The notes under the pieces: model-generated
Seen by the model: only the letters and a program-made list of their open reading frames with translations
Database searches by the model: none
What the model was told of the DNA's origin: nothing
Part shown: positions 1-7,419 of the stretch, piece by piece
How positions within the stretch are numbered: the stretch's first letter is position 1
How the letters are laid out: each line of letters starts with the position of its first letter
Translations under genes and position numbers: made by a program
Assembly: GCA_039931065.1 (NCBI GenBank)
Contig: JBDTSP010000007.1
Span: 62,001 to 126,000 of the forward strand
Origin: CADEED01 sp039931065
Lineage (GTDB): Bacteria; Pseudomonadota; Gammaproteobacteria; Steroidobacterales; Steroidobacteraceae
Direction of reading: 5' to 3'
DNA: 64,000 nt

Positions 1-1
1 T

Positions 2-64
2 GACACGGCTGTCACGATCAAGGCGTTGCAGCAGCTGGGTGAGAACGCGGCTGCGCGACTCTGA
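2..64 (+). CDS. C-terminal end of an unidentified protein (partial)
   Basis: An open frame enters from the left edge and stops at TGA 62-64. It encodes the last 20 residues, ending LQQLGENAAARL. The tail looks helical and alanine-rich, but nothing in it identifies a family. It converges on the kinase gene that ends at 75, leaving only 10 nt between the two stop codons. The function is unknown. Confidence 0.4.
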   Translation, partial: DTAVTIKALQQLGENAAARL

Positions 65-74
65 GCGCAGTTGA

Positions 75-3000
75 CTAGTTAGCCGCGCCCGCGAGGCGCG
101 CCGCCAACGCCGCGAACGGCCGGCGATACTGCTGGCCCAGCTCGCCATTGGCGGCGTAAATCGCCTGGGCTTTCGCGAGCAGCGCGCGACTGCCTTCGAG
201 GTCGCCGGCCCGCAGCTTGCAGTCGGCAAGGGCAATCTGGCTTTCCGCGAGGCGCGGACTGAATTCGTACTGCGGCTGCAGCAGCGCGAGTGCGCGCTCG
301 AGATGGGGCAGGCCGTCCCTGGGCCGATCCGAGAGCATCAGTGCGCGGCCCAGATCGGACTGCAGTTCCAGCTCTTCGTTGAGATCGCGAATGTTGTCGG
401 GTTGCGCGAGGAATTTCGCCAGCACGGCGTCGAGCGGCGCCACCGCCTGATTGGGCTGGCCAAGTAAGGTCAGCACACGCGCATGCTGGATGCTGGCAAT
501 CGTCCAGGGCGAATCGTAGGTCCCGGCATGTGCCGCATCCGCTTTCATGACCGCCGTGAATAAGGCATCCGCTTCGTCCGGTTTGCCGACGCTGATCAAT
601 ACGTGTCCGAGGCGAACGTTCGCCTTGTGTGCCTTCAAAGTATTGGCGCCGATGATGTCGGTCATCATCTTCGCCGCCTGACGAGCGTGCGCTTCTGCTT
701 CTCTCGTCTCACCGCGCATCGCGGCGAGTTCGCCGGCGATGAAATGCGGCAGGATCTGCCGCTGCGGCGATCCCTTGGCGGCCAGCTCGAGTCCATGTTT
801 CGAAGCCGCGCCGGCTTCCTTGATCCGGCCGGACTGCATCAAGGCATCGGCAAGATATTCGTAACTCGCCACGAGGTAGTCAGGCACAGCGTTGGACGAA
901 GGCATTTCCAGTACCCTGATGCCCGAGCGCATGAGCGCAATGGCCTCGTCATAGCGATTCTGGCTCGCGATGACCTTGCCGCGGCGCACGCGGGCGAGAC
1001 CGGTCTCCGGATCGTTGGCGCCGTATTGCCGGCGGAAAAGATCCTCCCCCATCTGCAACTCTTTCGCGGCATCCGCCCACTGCTTGCGTGCCGCATAAGC
1101 GGCCGATAGATCGCCGTGCCCTAGCGCGAGCGTACGCGGATAGGATGTCGGATCGGCAAGCTTCGCCTTCATCGCGCGTTCGAGGTAGTCCACGGCGGCC
1201 AAGGTGTTGTCGGCGCGCAGTTCGCGCCAGCCGAGTTCGCTCAGCACCATGCTGTATTCAGCCGTGTTGGAGAAGCCATCGGCCAGTAATTTTTCCGCCT
1301 CGAGCAAAGGAGCCAATGCGCCTTCGTTGTCGCCTTGCTGCTTCAGCGCGACTGAGTACGACGTCAGCAACCACCCACGCACCTTGCGGTACTCGGGTGC
1401 ATTGGAACTTCCGAGCGCCTTGAGTCCTGCCTGGGCGAATTCGGCACTCGCCTTCGGATCCTTGCCCTGCTGCATGATCGCCAGCTCGTGGTAGATATCC
1501 GCCTGCTCGGGCTCGCGGCCTGGAACTTCCTTGAGCAAGGCGATGTACTCGAGTGCGTGCCGGTCGTATTCGGCGGAGCGCGATTCACCGAGCATCCGCA
1601 GGATGACCTTGAACATCTCCCGCTGCAGGTCGTGGTTGTCCTTGAACTCGATCGGGACGCGATCCGCACCGGCTTCGAGCAACTGCAGGGCGTTCTTTTC
1701 CCGCGCCTTGGCGGCGTTCTCCTGGTACAGCGTGTTCGTCTGGAAGATGCGCACCAGGAATTGCTTGACCGCATCCGACGTGGCGGCTGCGGCGACCGCA
1801 CGCTGCTCGCTTTCACGGGCTTTCCTGGCCTGCCAGGAGGTTGCGAGAATTCCGAAGGTGAGCGCGAGCACGACGATCGCTGCCGAGCCCACCGCGACTC
1901 TGTGACGCGAGACGAATCGGCGTGAGGCTTCCCAAAGGCTTTCCGGCCGCGCCAGAATCGCGCGGTTTTCGAGAAAATGTTCGACATCGACCGCCAGCGC
2001 ATCCGCCGTCCGATAACGTTCCGACAGTTTCACGCGCATCGCGGTGAGCACGATGGTGTCGAGATCGCCGCGCAAAGTGCGCGCGAGTTTGCTCGTGGAC
2101 GTCGCGCGCGCCACGGCCTTGGCTTCGTCCGTGGTTGCAAGGCTCGGGCGTCGTACGTGGGCGGCCAGGATGGCTTCTTCCAGCGCGCTCACCGAACTAC
2201 GCGCGAGCTTGTAGGGACGTTCGCCGGTCAGCAGCTCATAGAGAATGACGCCGAGCGAATACACGTCGGAGGCGGTAGTCAGTGGCGAGCCGGCGATCTG
2301 CTCCGGCGATGCGTAGTCGGGCGTCAGTGCGCGCCCGCCGAATTGCGTGAGCGCCGTCTCGGCGGTGGCGCCTTCGGTCATGAGCTTGGCGATGCCGAAA
2401 TCGAGCACGACCGCGTTGCCCGCATCCGTCACCAGGATGTTTGCGGGCTTGAGGTCGCGATGGATGACGAGGTGGCTGTGCGCGTGCTGGATCGCCTGCA
2501 ACACCTGCGCGAACAACCGAATGCGCTCGGGCAATCCCAGGCGTTTGTGGTCGCAATAGATGTTGATCGGCACGCCTTCGATGTACTCGAGAGCGAGATA
2601 CGGCTGGCCCGCGGTCGTGACGCCCGCGTCGTACAGCCGCGCGATATTCGGATGTGCGAGGCTCTCGAGGATGTCGCGCTCGCGTTCCATGCGCGCCGCA
2701 AACTCCGCGTGCAACATGCCAGGATGCGGTAGTTTGAGCGCCACCGTGCGACGCGTGAGTCCTGCGGTGCGTCGCGCGAGCCAGACTGTGCCCATGCCGC
2801 CACGACCCAGCTCACGGATCAGTTCGTACGGGCCGACGCGCGCGCCGTCCTTGAACTCGAGCGCTTCGGCGCTGCTGGCCGCGCCCTGCATGGCGGCGTG
2901 TACCTGCCGGCTCACGTCGCTCAGCGTGAAAGTGTTGTTGCCCGCGGGCGGCATGGCGAGCAACTTGCGTAACGCCGGCTTCAAAGTGTCGTGGGCCTGC

Positions 3001-3101
3001 GGGAGCTGCTCGATCCAGGTCGAGCGTTCGTCCGCCGGCAATTCCAGCGCAACATCGATGAGCCGCGAGAGCTCGGCGATTTCCGCGGCGGCGCGCTTCA
3101 A
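75..3101 (-). CDS. Membrane-anchored Ser/Thr protein kinase with C-terminal TPR repeats
   Basis: This 1008-residue protein has a short helical N-terminal module (residues ~8-50), then a complete Hanks-type kinase domain (~92-380). The domain has the glycine loop ELGRGGMGTVW, the VALK lysine, catalytic HRDLKPAN, DFG (DFGIAK) and the activation-segment end TPDYASPEQI. One hydrophobic membrane segment follows (~405-425, AIVVLALTFGILATSW), and then some 550 residues of helical TPR-like repeats. The predicted topology is a cytoplasmic kinase with a periplasmic TPR sensor. The start overlaps the stop of the ECF sigma gene by 4 nt (ATGA), so the two are co-translated. Kinases paired this way are known to phosphorylate and switch on their ECF sigma factor (Vibrio PknT/EcfP, Xanthomonas PknS/EcfK). 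That this one controls the divergent TPS/caspase genes is inferred from position. Confidence 0.93.
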   Translation of the reverse strand: MKRAAAEIAELSRLIDVALELPADERSTWIEQLPQAHDTLKPALRKLLAMPPAGNNTFTLSDVSRQVHAAMQGAASSAEALEFKDGARVGPYELIRELGRGGMGTVWLARRTAGLTRRTVALKLPHPGMLHAEFAARMERERDILESLAHPNIARLYDAGVTTAGQPYLALEYIEGVPINIYCDHKRLGLPERIRLFAQVLQAIQHAHSHLVIHRDLKPANILVTDAGNAVVLDFGIAKLMTEGATAETALTQFGGRALTPDYASPEQIAGSPLTTASDVYSLGVILYELLTGERPYKLARSSVSALEEAILAAHVRRPSLATTDEAKAVARATSTSKLARTLRGDLDTIVLTAMRVKLSERYRTADALAVDVEHFLENRAILARPESLWEASRRFVSRHRVAVGSAAIVVLALTFGILATSWQARKARESEQRAVAAAATSDAVKQFLVRIFQTNTLYQENAAKAREKNALQLLEAGADRVPIEFKDNHDLQREMFKVILRMLGESRSAEYDRHALEYIALLKEVPGREPEQADIYHELAIMQQGKDPKASAEFAQAGLKALGSSNAPEYRKVRGWLLTSYSVALKQQGDNEGALAPLLEAEKLLADGFSNTAEYSMVLSELGWRELRADNTLAAVDYLERAMKAKLADPTSYPRTLALGHGDLSAAYAARKQWADAAKELQMGEDLFRRQYGANDPETGLARVRRGKVIASQNRYDEAIALMRSGIRVLEMPSSNAVPDYLVASYEYLADALMQSGRIKEAGAASKHGLELAAKGSPQRQILPHFIAGELAAMRGETREAEAHARQAAKMMTDIIGANTLKAHKANVRLGHVLISVGKPDEADALFTAVMKADAAHAGTYDSPWTIASIQHARVLTLLGQPNQAVAPLDAVLAKFLAQPDNIRDLNEELELQSDLGRALMLSDRPRDGLPHLERALALLQPQYEFSPRLAESQIALADCKLRAGDLEGSRALLAKAQAIYAANGELGQQYRRPFAALAARLAGAAN

Positions 3102-3682
3102 AGCAGCGCGTCTAACAACAGCAGGCGGGCTTTTTCGAGATCGCGCCGTACCGTGCGGTCCGTGACGCCCAGCACCTCGGCGATCTGGTCGTTGTCGAGC
3201 GCGGCGAAGTAGCGCATCTCGATGACGCTGACGAGACGCTGGTCGACCTGCGCGAGCTCCTCGAGGAACTCGTGCAGGCGCAGGATCTCGTCGGCCGGCG
3301 AGGCGACGGCATCGAGCACGCCCGAATTCAACGTGACGTGCAGTTCGGCGCCGCCGGCGCGTTCGGTGCGGCTGTGGCGCACGAAATCGACGACCACCGA
3401 ACGCATCACGTGCGCGGCGTACGCGAGAAAGTGTTTGCGATTCTCGACGTTTATGCGGCCGGCTTTCACCAGCCGTAGATAGGACTCGTGCACCAGCGAG
3501 GTGGTGTCGAGCATCTGGATATTGTTGTGGTTGCGCACGCGCTGGTGCGCGAGGCTGCGCAGCTCCGGATACAGGAGGCCATAGAGCTGGCCGATGGCCG
3601 CCTTGTCGCCCTGGCCTGCGGCCTCGAGCATGCCGGTTACGTTGCCGGAATCATTCGCCGTCATCACCCCGATATTCCCCAT
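3098..3682 (-). CDS. ECF-family RNA polymerase sigma factor, kinase-linked type
   Basis: A 194-residue sigma-70 family factor with regions 2 and 4 only, and no anti-sigma gene beside it. Region 2 contains LDTTSLVHESYLRL and the promoter-melting stretch HVMRSVVVDFVRH. Region 4 ends in the helix-turn-helix QIAEVLGVTDRTVRRDL. The acidic DAED-type patch usual in region 2.2 is replaced by DTTS (Thr60/Thr61), the signature of kinase-activated ECFs. I chose ATG 3682 because GAGAGA lies 7 nt upstream. ATG 3664 (188 aa) is the alternative, and the frame stays open to 3784. The stop overlaps the kinase start by 4 nt. The divergent tpsA gene begins 164 nt away and shares an inverted promoter-like box, so it is the likely target. 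Confidence 0.92.
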   Translation of the reverse strand: MGNIGVMTANDSGNVTGMLEAAGQGDKAAIGQLYGLLYPELRSLAHQRVRNHNNIQMLDTTSLVHESYLRLVKAGRINVENRKHFLAYAAHVMRSVVVDFVRHSRTERAGGAELHVTLNSGVLDAVASPADEILRLHEFLEELAQVDQRLVSVIEMRYFAALDNDQIAEVLGVTDRTVRRDLEKARLLLLDALL

Positions 3683-3724
3683 GACTTTCTCTCGAGACCG
3701 CGCCAAGTATGAGCGCGGGTCGAC

Positions 3725-3806
3725 CATACGTCGCGGATTTTGAATGGCCGCTGAATCGAAATGCGAGAAAAGGCCGGTGTCCAAAAACGAGGCGCGGCGA
3801 CGTATG
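3725..3806. promoter_or_regulatory. Divergent sigma/tpsA promoter region with 10-bp inverted box
   Basis: CATACGTCGC at 3725-3734 is the exact reverse complement of GCGACGTATG at 3797-3806. Each copy reads GCGACGTATG towards the gene it faces and lies about 40 nt from that gene's start codon (sigma at 3682, tpsA at 3847). This is where a -10 element would be. ECF promoters often carry a CGT-type -10, so the pair may be two -10 boxes read by the neighbouring sigma, or a dyad operator. No shared -35 was found. This is inference from symmetry and spacing only. Confidence 0.45.
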
Positions 3807-3846
3807 TCTGTGTGAGAACCCTGCTTCTCATCATCGGGAGCCGTTC

Positions 3847-5862
3847 ATGACTACTGTATTTCGCGCGCGTGGCCGCCTGTTTATCGGATTGCCGTGTTTC
3901 CTGCTCGCGCCGCTCGTCCAGGCCGGGCCTGAAGCGGGTGTGGTGCGCGCCGGGACGGTAACCATTACCACGGGCACGAACAGCACCACGATCACGCAGA
4001 CCTCGAGTCGCGCGGTCATCGACTGGCGCTCGTTCAATATTGCGTCGGGTGAGTCCGTGAGCTTCGCGCAACCCAATGCGCAGGCGGCCGTGCTCAATCG
4101 GGTGACGGGCTCGCAGTTCTCGTCGCTGCAGGGGTCGTTGAACGCCAACGGCCAGGTGTTTCTCGTGAACCCGAACGGCGTTTTCATCGGCAGCGGCGCC
4201 ACGATCAATGCGGGCTCGTTCGTCGCGAGCACCGCGAACATCTCGACGCCCGCGTTCATGCGCGACGCGGCGAGCGCGAGCGGACTCTACGCGTTCGACG
4301 AACTCACCACGGCGGCGCGCAGCGGCACGATCCTGAATGCCGGCGCGATCACCGTCGCGGAGGGCGGAATGGTGGCGCTGGTGGCGCCGGGCGTGCGCAA
4401 TTCCGGAACGATTGTCGGGCGACTTGGGACGATCGAGCTGGCATCGGCTACGCATTTCACGCTCGATCTGTTCGGTGACGATCTCGTCCGGCTGGCGCTG
4501 GGCGATTCGACTGCCGGGTCGCTCGTGGACAACTCGGGTACCGCGCTTTCGGCACAGGTGAGTTCATCGGGTGCGATCACTGCCGACGGTGGCCGCATCG
4601 TGATGCTTACGGTCCCCGGAGCGGCGGGCGTGGTGAACGAGGCGATCAATCTTTCCGGCATCACGCGCGCGCAAAGCGTCAGTGTGAACGGCCGCGGCGA
4701 GATCTCGCTGCTCGCGAGTTCGGGGATCGTGACGGTGAGTGGCTCGGCCGATGTGTCGTCGGCAGTCGCGGGTGCGCAGGGAGGCGACGTGTCGATGCTG
4801 GGCTCGACCGTGCATCTGACCGCCGCGGCACGGGTAACCGCGTCGGGCGCGGGCGGTGGCGGCAACGTTGTGATTGGCGGAAGTCTTGCGGGCCTCGGCA
4901 CGAATGCAACGTCGCTGACCCACGTGGACCAGGGCGCGGTGGTGGGCGCCTGCGGCACGCTTGCCTGTGCCAGCGATGGAACGGGTGGTGCCGGCAATGG
5001 CGGTTCGATCCGGCTGTTCTCGACGCAAGAGACCAGCCTGGAAGGCGAACTCAATGCATCTTCCGATTTGCTGAGCCGCGCCGGCACTATCGAAGTGATC
5101 AGCGACAACGGCGTCACCTCGATGTCGGCCATGGCGCGCATCATCGATGTCACGGGCGAGAATCAGCTGGCGGGATTCGTGGCCGTCATCGGCAACACGC
5201 TCGAGCTCGCGCCGACGTCATTCGTGAACATGAGTGATTTTGCCGGCAATCTGCCGTCGGGCAGTACGCGGATCATTTCGGATGCGCGGCCGGGCAACAC
5301 GACGCGCAGTTATGTGCGCGATCTGGATCTCGAAACCCGCCAGACCGAGCAACCGGTCGTCTTTCATGCGTACGCCAACAATGGGGTGTCGGATTACCCG
5401 AATCATCTGCCCACGATACTGAGCGGCGGCGTGGAGACGCCGGTGGGAACGTTGCGCCCGAATGGCGGCGCCCCAACGACCTTTGCCGCGACCGGTGCGG
5501 ACACCCTGGCGGCCATTGCGGTTTCGTTCACCGCACCGCCGCCGGGCGGCGTGGACAATCTCACCACCCAGCTGGCCAACACCGCCAATTCACTCGCGCG
5601 CGAAGCGGACCAGACGACCGAAGCGATCGTCCAGGCAGGGCAGAGCGATGTGGCGGGCGCAGCACCGATGACGCTGGTCAGCGGTGGGCCTGGAGTTGCG
5701 CAGATCGCGGATCTGGGCCGGTCTGGCGCCGTTGCCGGAGCCAGCCCCGATGTGTTCGGCGCGAATTTTCATGTACTCGCGCCCGCGGGCAACGCCGACG
5801 ATTCGCAGGTTGCCGACTATCTGTGCCTGACACCCTTTGCGAAGGATGCCTGCCAGAAATAG
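3847..5862 (+). CDS. TpsA exoprotein with filamentous-haemagglutinin N-terminal (TPS) domain
   Basis: This 671-residue protein begins with a signal peptide (RLFIGLPCFLLAPLVQAG). A TPS secretion domain follows (~30-270), with the family motifs NANGQVFLVNPNGVFIG and GSFVAST. The rest is Gly/Ser/Thr-rich beta-helix-like sequence. The protein is short for a TpsA (many exceed 1000 residues). It ends with two cysteines in the last 12 residues (Cys660 and Cys669, CX8C), which recalls the C-terminal disulphide loop that tethers HMW1-type adhesins to their transporter. ATG 3847 has GGGAG 6 nt upstream, so the in-frame extension back to 3709 is unlikely to be used. The cognate TpsB is two genes downstream. 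Likely role: secreted or surface-held adhesin or structural protein. The actual ligand is unknown. Confidence 0.9.
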   Translation: MTTVFRARGRLFIGLPCFLLAPLVQAGPEAGVVRAGTVTITTGTNSTTITQTSSRAVIDWRSFNIASGESVSFAQPNAQAAVLNRVTGSQFSSLQGSLNANGQVFLVNPNGVFIGSGATINAGSFVASTANISTPAFMRDAASASGLYAFDELTTAARSGTILNAGAITVAEGGMVALVAPGVRNSGTIVGRLGTIELASATHFTLDLFGDDLVRLALGDSTAGSLVDNSGTALSAQVSSSGAITADGGRIVMLTVPGAAGVVNEAINLSGITRAQSVSVNGRGEISLLASSGIVTVSGSADVSSAVAGAQGGDVSMLGSTVHLTAAARVTASGAGGGGNVVIGGSLAGLGTNATSLTHVDQGAVVGACGTLACASDGTGGAGNGGSIRLFSTQETSLEGELNASSDLLSRAGTIEVISDNGVTSMSAMARIIDVTGENQLAGFVAVIGNTLELAPTSFVNMSDFAGNLPSGSTRIISDARPGNTTRSYVRDLDLETRQTEQPVVFHAYANNGVSDYPNHLPTILSGGVETPVGTLRPNGGAPTTFAATGADTLAAIAVSFTAPPPGGVDNLTTQLANTANSLAREADQTTEAIVQAGQSDVAGAAPMTLVSGGPGVAQIADLGRSGAVAGASPDVFGANFHVLAPAGNADDSQVADYLCLTPFAKDACQK

Positions 5863-5880
5863 GCGTGTCCCCTTTTAGAC
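5863..5880. repeat. Half-copy of a GGGGAC repeat element
   Basis: GCGTGTCCCCTTTTAGAC follows the tpsA stop codon TAG directly. On the minus strand it reads TCTAAAAGGGGACACGC, which matches the AAAAGGGGACA tips of the longer hairpin elements elsewhere in the window. The complementary arm is missing, so it is probably a remnant. It lies between the ends of tpsA and of the truncated kinase. Confidence 0.45.
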
Positions 5881-5884
5881 CCAC

Positions 5885-6142
5885 CTATTTGCGGCGCTCG
5901 AACTCCGCGAGGACCAGGACTCCCACGCCCCGCACCGAGCTGCGCAGGCGCAGTTCGAGCACCGAAAGCCTGCGGCGCGACGCTTCTCCGTCGATCGCCA
6001 GAATCCGATCCAGCGCCGGCCGGTAACTCTCGTACGCCTCGGGCAGACACGCCAGCCACATCGCGCGCGCCGAATCGTCCAGCGGCAACACTTCGTCGAG
6101 CAGGGGAGACAGGACCGCGTATTGCGCGGCACTGCGTTTCAT
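5885..6142 (-). pseudogene. Truncated N-terminal remnant of a second Ser/Thr kinase gene
   Basis: The 85-residue frame aligns by eye with the start of the intact kinase at 75-3101. LSPLLDEVLPLDDSARAMWL matches LSRLIDVALELPADERSTWI, and the following YRPALDRILAI matches LKPALRKLLAM. Similarity ends near where the glycine loop of the kinase domain should start (VLVLAEFERRK, then a stop). Kinase domain, membrane segment and TPRs are absent. It therefore looks like the 5' end of a deleted paralogue, left on the minus strand between tpsA and the DUF4384 gene. It could still be translated as a small protein, but no independent function is evident. Confidence 0.6.
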
Positions 6143-6305
6143 GGGGATTCAGACTGCACGGCAACCTCGTGGATGTTCAATTGGATCTACGTGCCGCGCG
6201 CCTTCCACCGGACAGCCTTGCGGATTTATTCGCCCAGGCGAACACCCATGTCCGGCGCAGCCCCCCACTGCGTATCTACCAATAGGCAGACGCGGAGGAG
6301 CTTCC

Positions 6306-7412
6306 ATGAACAGGTCCAGAATGTGCGCCAGGATTTACACGATGGCGGGCGTGGCGCTGCTGAGTTCACTCGGCGGCGCGCAGGCAGCGGACCCGTATCC
6401 GCAGCCACAGCAGTACCAGTCGTTTCCGCAGCAACAGCCGGGCACCCAGCCACATCCTATGCGCGCGATGTTCGCGGCCACGGTCGCGCAGGTGGCGCAG
6501 ACCACCGGCAGTGCCGCGATTGTCACGCTCGCCGACGGACTCACCGGCGCACTGAAGGGCTGGTTCGACAACCGGCGCCAGCGCAAGGTCGCGAACGGCA
6601 CGTTGGGGAACACGCAAAGTTACCCGCCGCCCGCGCCGGACCCCGGCCAGTATCCGCAGACGGGTTATCCGCAAACAAACTACCCGCAGACCGACTACCC
6701 GCAGCAGGATGGATCTCAGCCGCCGTCCACGAGCGGCGACTATCCGTATGGCGCGGTCCCGGACAGCGGCAACGGTGGTTATCCTTCAAGTGGTTATCCG
6801 AACACCGGCGGCAATGCGCCGAGCGGCTATCCGGCGCCGAACGCCGCGCCCTCGCAGCTCTATGCCGGCATCGCGTACGAAATCCACCTGTTGCAGGCCG
6901 ATGGTTCGACCCTGCCGGTGGACGCTGCCAACTACTCATTCCGCACGGGCGACCAGTTCCGCGTGTTCTATCGGCCGTCGCTGCCGGGCCGCGTCGACGT
7001 GTTCAACATCAACCCCGCCGGCAACCAGGCCCTGATCGACTCGAGCATCGTCGCTTCGGGCGAACTTGCGAGCCTCGGACCCTATCAATTCACCGACTTG
7101 CAGGGCGATGAAACGCTGATCCTCAAGCTTTCGCCGTGCATGACGCCGACATTGGCCGCGACCACCCGCAGCATCGTGAAGGTGCCCGGGCCGCAGTCAA
7201 ACTACCCGGCCAGCTACCAGTCCAACAACGCCATGGGACTCGGCGACTGCAGCGCCACCGCGACCCGCGGGCTCAAGACCAAAACGCGCGACATCCGCAA
7301 GGTGACGGTCGAGGGAGGCACGAGTTTCGCGCTCGATCCCATCGCGTCGAACGAACTCGGCGCCGGCGACCTGTCGCCGCGCCAGGTGACGCTCACCTTG
7401 CACCATCGCTGA
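6306..7412 (+). CDS. Exported YPQ-repeat protein with DUF4384-like domain
   Basis: This 368-residue protein has a signal peptide (MAGVALLSSLGGAQAA, about 27 residues). A low-complexity Pro/Gln/Tyr/Gly region (~30-185) with tandem YPQT units such as GYPQTNYPQTDYPQQ follows. The C-terminal beta-rich domain (~185-285) contains SFRTGDQFRVFYRPSLPGRV and DVFNINPAGNQALI, the pattern of DUF4384 domains found beside caspase, CHAT and kinase proteins. ATG 6306 follows CGGAGGAG by 5 nt. The frame upstream of that Met is not protein-like. The gene is 7 nt from tpsB and clearly shares its operon. Probably a periplasmic or surface-associated partner of the TPS machinery. The biochemical role is unknown. 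Confidence 0.82.
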   Translation: MNRSRMCARIYTMAGVALLSSLGGAQAADPYPQPQQYQSFPQQQPGTQPHPMRAMFAATVAQVAQTTGSAAIVTLADGLTGALKGWFDNRRQRKVANGTLGNTQSYPPPAPDPGQYPQTGYPQTNYPQTDYPQQDGSQPPSTSGDYPYGAVPDSGNGGYPSSGYPNTGGNAPSGYPAPNAAPSQLYAGIAYEIHLLQADGSTLPVDAANYSFRTGDQFRVFYRPSLPGRVDVFNINPAGNQALIDSSIVASGELASLGPYQFTDLQGDETLILKLSPCMTPTLAATTRSIVKVPGPQSNYPASYQSNNAMGLGDCSATATRGLKTKTRDIRKVTVEGGTSFALDPIASNELGAGDLSPRQVTLTLHHR

Positions 7413-7419
7413 GGCCGCC

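Noticed and set aside
6143..6250. Possible sigma-factor remnant upstream of the truncated kinase (minus strand reads IRKAVRWKARGT with in-frame stops and ends ATGA on the kinase start)
   Set aside because: The overlap geometry copies the intact sigma/kinase pair, but similarity to sigma region 4 is too weak to support and stops interrupt it.
6139..6286. Open plus-strand stretch ending LADLFAQANTHVRRSPPLRI before TAG
   Set aside because: It looks protein-like, but has no start or ribosome site and no recognisable family; it may be a gene end left by rearrangement.
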